From positions 7,188 to 71,187 of the forward strand of contig CAVSLS010000049.1 of NCBI GenBank assembly GCA_963728845.1: a DNA stretch of 64,000 bases, given 5' to 3'. The DNA comes from Bog-473 sp963728845. GTDB lineage: Bacteria; Actinomycetota; Acidimicrobiia; Acidimicrobiales; RAAP-2. The notes under the pieces are model-generated. The model made no database searches and was not told where the DNA came from. It saw nothing but the letters and a program-made list of their open reading frames with translations. This document shows positions 61,664-64,000 of this stretch, piece after piece (position 1 is the first letter of the stretch; each line of letters starts with the position of its first letter). Position numbers and translations under genes: made by a program.

Positions 61664-62809
61664 TCAGATTGCCACTCCGGCCAGCGCCTCGGCCAGCCTA
61701 GAAGCGAGAACGTCGTTGTCGAAGGATTCCGTCACCCTGGAACGGGCCGCCCGGCCCATCCGGCGCCGCCGGTTCGGGTCGGCCAGCAGGCTGCGCAGGG
61801 CCTCGGCCACCGCCCCCGGGTCCTCCGGCGACCGCACGACCAGGCCCGTGACCCCGTCCAGCACGGCCTCGGAGGCCCCGCCGCTGTCGCCGGCGATCTG
61901 GGGAACCCCGGCTGCGGCCGCCTCGAGGAAGACGATGCCGAAGCCCTCCTGCTCCAGGCCCAGCCAGCGGTTCCGGCAGGCCATGACGAAGACGTCGGCC
62001 GCGCCGAGGAGGGCGGACCGATCCTCGTCGCTGACCGGACCGAGCACCTCGACGGTCAGCGGGCTCTGCCCGGCGAGGCGCCGCAGGCGGGCCAGCTCCC
62101 GGCCCTCGCCCCCGATCGCCACGACCAGGTCCGGGTAGGACGGCGCCAGGCGAGCGGCCGCCTCGATGAGCACGTCCATGCCCTTGCGCGGCACGAGCCG
62201 GCTCACGCTGACCACGAGCGGTCCGCGCCCGGGCAGTCCGAGCCGGGCCCGCGCGGCGCGGCGCTCGGGCGCCTTGAGCGGGACGATGGTGCCGGTGTCC
62301 ACGCCGGGCGGGATCACGACCTGGGGGCCCATGGCGTCGCCGGCGGCACGGCGGCCTTCTGCCGCCGGGTAGCTGCCCGCCGACACGACGAGGCGCGCGC
62401 CGCGCAGCACCCGGCCGAGCGCGGCACGCGAACCCGGGATGCGACCCGGGACGGTGACCTCCGCTCCGTGGAGGAGGACCCCGTAGGGGACGCCGAGGCG
62501 AGGGCCGAGGAGCCCGAGCGGGAGCACGGGGTCGAGCAGGACCATGTCGATCTCGTTGTCCGCGACGCACGTGCGCACCGCCGCGAGCGCGGCGGCGGTC
62601 GGGAAGAAGAGCAGGGTCCCGGGCACCCGCTCGATGCGGACGCCGCGTTCGGCCTGCGCGGCATCGAAGGCGGCGGCGCCCGGGTCCGACGATGCGGTCA
62701 GCACGACGTAGGAGGCGGGGTCGAGCCGCTTCCACAGCTCCCAGAGGTAATTCTGGATCCCGCCCACCTTGGGCGGGAAGTCGTTGGTCACGAGGAGGTG
62801 GCGCTTCAC
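61664..62809 (-). CDS. pimB: GT4 mannosyltransferase, PimB-like
   Basis: Predicted GDP-mannose-dependent mannosyltransferase of phosphatidylinositol mannoside synthesis; 381 residues, intact. HLLVTNDFPPKVGGIQNYLW at the N-terminus is the PimB start and dictates GTG 62809. VIPPGVDTGTIVPL, VVSVSRLVPRKGMDVLIEAA and the nucleotide-sugar EX7E segment EQEGFGIVFLEAAAAGVPQI with GGASEAVLDGVTGLVVR are GT4 hallmarks. Family resemblance is high but other lipid or glycan mannosyltransferases share it. It is the fourth gene of the 63.9-58.2 kb operon and suggests a PIM-type inositol glycolipid. Confidence 0.87.
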   Translation of the reverse strand: MKRHLLVTNDFPPKVGGIQNYLWELWKRLDPASYVVLTASSDPGAAAFDAAQAERGVRIERVPGTLLFFPTAAALAAVRTCVADNEIDMVLLDPVLPLGLLGPRLGVPYGVLLHGAEVTVPGRIPGSRAALGRVLRGARLVVSAGSYPAAEGRRAAGDAMGPQVVIPPGVDTGTIVPLKAPERRAARARLGLPGRGPLVVSVSRLVPRKGMDVLIEAAARLAPSYPDLVVAIGGEGRELARLRRLAGQSPLTVEVLGPVSDEDRSALLGAADVFVMACRNRWLGLEQEGFGIVFLEAAAAGVPQIAGDSGGASEAVLDGVTGLVVRSPEDPGAVAEALRSLLADPNRRRRMGRAARSRVTESFDNDVLASRLAEALAGVAI

Positions 62810-62857
62810 CGGGTCCCTCCCGCGACGCGGTGCGGCCGGGACCACGGCCGGCGGCGG

Positions 62858-63088
62858 TCAGCCCGCCCGCGTGTCGAAGCGCAGTGTCGGCACGAGCCCG
62901 GCACGCTCGAGCATGCGCATCGCCCGCGCCTCGTCGGCGTCGATGACCACGGCGTCATCGGGTTCCCTCCCGAGGAGGAACGTGACGACGCAGTCGTCGC
63001 AGGCCGCGGTCTCCCGCAGCACGCAGCGGTCGCAGTCGATGGTGAGCCCGCCCTCGGGCTCGACGCGGGTGTCCCTGGAAGTCGGCAT
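62858..63088 (-). CDS. Small cysteine-motif protein of unknown function
   Basis: A 76-residue protein. LTIDCDRCVLRETAACDDCV contains a CxxC-x7-CxxC pattern able to hold a zinc or Fe-S site, followed by VTFLLGREPDDAVVIDADEA and an amphipathic helix. No family recognised. It lies between the thioredoxin-like gene and pimB on the same strand, with 48 bp before pimB. The spacing and motif suggest it is real and co-transcribed; role unknown. Confidence 0.72.
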   Translation of the reverse strand: MPTSRDTRVEPEGGLTIDCDRCVLRETAACDDCVVTFLLGREPDDAVVIDADEARAMRMLERAGLVPTLRFDTRAG

Positions 63089-63166
63089 GACGATGACCCT
63101 CTCTGTTCGGGCCCAGCATGTCGAGGGGGTGTGACACCCGACGCGACGCCGGCGGCGCGCACGGCA

Positions 63167-63654
63167 CTAGCCGGCGCGCGCAGCGCGTCGAGCGCGGTGC
63201 GCAGGGTCTGGTCGAGGCCCCAGGCCACGCTCTCCGTGCGCACCGCGTCGGCGTCGGCGACGGAGAGGAACGGAGGACCGCCGACCCGGTAGTCCCCGAA
63301 GGCCGGCGAGCTCATGACGATCTCGATGCCGAGAGGCGCCCACTCGTCGCCGGCCAGGGCGGCGATGGCCGCGGGGTCCTCGTCCCCCGGGCTCCTGGTC
63401 ACCACCACGAGGCGCGCCGCACCGGCGAGCCCGGCATGCAGCCGGGCCAGGCCGTCCCACAGGTCCCGGCAGCCGAGGCAGGCCGCCGAGAGGAAGAGGA
63501 GCAGAACCGGATCGGCGGCGTGCTCCACGTCGATCCGGCGCGCCCGGCCGTCGAGACCGACGCCGACGACGTCGTGGGGCCTCGTCGTGGGGTGGTCGGT
63601 GTAGGTGGGAACGGGGCGAAGCCGGCGCAGGATCTCTGCCGGCGGCTCGCTCAC
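63167..63654 (-). CDS. Thioredoxin-fold protein with CLGC motif (3' end uncertain)
   Basis: About 162 residues from GTG 63654 (GTGA overlap with upstream gene). ADPVLLLFLSAACLGCRDLW has a CxxC at the start of a thioredoxin-like helix; LARLHAGLAGAARLVVVTRS and GIEIVMSSPAFGDYRVGGPP with the cis-Pro-like GGPPFLSVADADAVR follow. No signal peptide, so it is probably cytoplasmic. The open frame continues past the fold through the 76-residue gene to 62806; the natural end is more likely TAG at 63167 after a one-base change near 63175 (LDALRARAG). Confidence 0.68.
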
Positions 63655-63926
63655 GGCACTTTGGACGGCGGGCCCGGCTCCTCGAGCGTCTGGTCCTCGG
63701 CCGCGATCTCGACGACGCTGCGCCCGTGGCCGCACCAGCGGCACACCACCTCGTCGACGTGGCGGGAGAGGATCTCCTCGTCCTCGATCACGAGGTCGCC
63801 GCCGACGGTGAAGTGGTGGAAGGCCCTGGTCTTCTGCGAGACGATCACGTCGAAGCGGGTGAGGTTGCCGCAGCCGTCGCAGCGGTATCGAGGGAGGCCC
63901 ACCCGCACCACGGTAGCCGTCCGCAC
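63651..63926 (-). CDS. Small zinc-ribbon-like protein
   Basis: A 91-residue protein. YRCDGCGNLTRFDVIVSQKT near residue 14 and VDEVVCRWCGHGRSVVEIAA near residue 59 give two CxxC pairs, the layout of a zinc ribbon. The middle RAFHHFTVGGDLVIEDEEIL is a conserved-looking strand pair. No named family. It starts the operon as seen in this window, with the thioredoxin-like gene overlapping its stop. May bind metal or nucleic acid; unknown. Confidence 0.72.
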   Translation of the reverse strand: MRTATVVRVGLPRYRCDGCGNLTRFDVIVSQKTRAFHHFTVGGDLVIEDEEILSRHVDEVVCRWCGHGRSVVEIAAEDQTLEEPGPPSKVP

Positions 63927-63946
63927 GACCGCCCCCGCCCTTGATT

Positions 63947-64000
63947 TCAGACCGAGGCGAGCACCTCGCCGACGCTGACGCTCGTCATCCTCACGCCGTG
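63947..64000 (-). CDS. 3' end of a gene running out of the window
   Basis: The last 54 bases form the final 17 codons and stop of a minus-strand gene: HGVRMTSVSVGEVLASV. It is only a fragment, ending 20 bp before the zinc-ribbon gene, so probably the operon continues beyond the window. Nothing reliable can be said of its function. Confidence 0.45.
   Translation of the reverse strand, partial: HGVRMTSVSVGEVLASV

Overview
The window is about 70% GC, with dense, often overlapping genes and frequent GTG starts. It encodes F420-type oxidoreductases, a PimB-like mannosyltransferase, a class II (B12-dependent) ribonucleotide reductase and secreted proteins built from GYWLVASDGGIFSFGDA-type repeats. 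Together these suggest a high-GC actinobacterium, most likely an uncultured Acidimicrobiia-like lineage. That placement is inference. About thirty genes keep family-typical protein sequence while jumping between reading frames one or more times. The jumps hit essential genes too (nrdJ, queA, plsC), so uncorrected single-base indels are a better explanation than mass gene decay. Gene bounds below span the jumps.

Layout. 1-4515: an overlapping operon for a pyruvate:ferredoxin-type oxidoreductase (gamma, alpha, beta) plus a GltD-like flavoprotein fused to ferredoxin modules, convergent with PEP synthase (4779-7139) and followed by a CoA-transferase. 9431-15125: sugar island with a PfkB kinase, a ROK kinase and a xylose/fructose-type ABC importer, with a perfect 16-bp hairpin between the binding-protein and ATPase genes. 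15211-32651: mixed metabolism (PQQ-like propeller protein, sulfatase, PanE, SurE, ArfB, aldo/keto reductase, Nudix, NDH-2, acyl-CoA dehydrogenase plus a PECR-like reductase, cupin, secreted repeat protein). 33056-37793: a tight five-gene catabolic operon (SDR, amidohydrolase, acetoacetate-decarboxylase-like, amidohydrolase, methyltransferase) with a palindromic operator candidate just upstream; its substrate is unknown.

37999-43332: a small exported protein, DinB protein, RodZ-C-like membrane protein, coiled-coil protein, enoyl-CoA hydratase/isomerase and an NlpC/P60 cell-wall hydrolase with 126-bp tandem repeats. 43425-47493: nrdJ split by a LAGLIDADG intein directly before the catalytic cysteine, with two NrdR-box-like palindromes 32 bp apart upstream. 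47852-51690: glycerol kinase and an Ig-repeat surface protein. 51755-54251: SDR, queA and SufR-like regulator, overlapping stop to start. 54493-56421: a group II intron with reverse transcriptase and recognisable domain V, apparently inserted at the very 5' end of an ACT-domain gene. 56498-64000: plsC, an SMP-30 lactonase and a long minus-strand operon running from a zinc-ribbon protein through a thioredoxin-like protein, PimB, SRPBCC, ROK kinase and LLM oxidoreductase to an aminotransferase.

The strongest candidates for something new are the 33-38 kb catabolic operon with its operator, the small cysteine-rich gene module ahead of pimB, and the intron/ACT-gene arrangement. No tRNA, rRNA or CRISPR array was seen.
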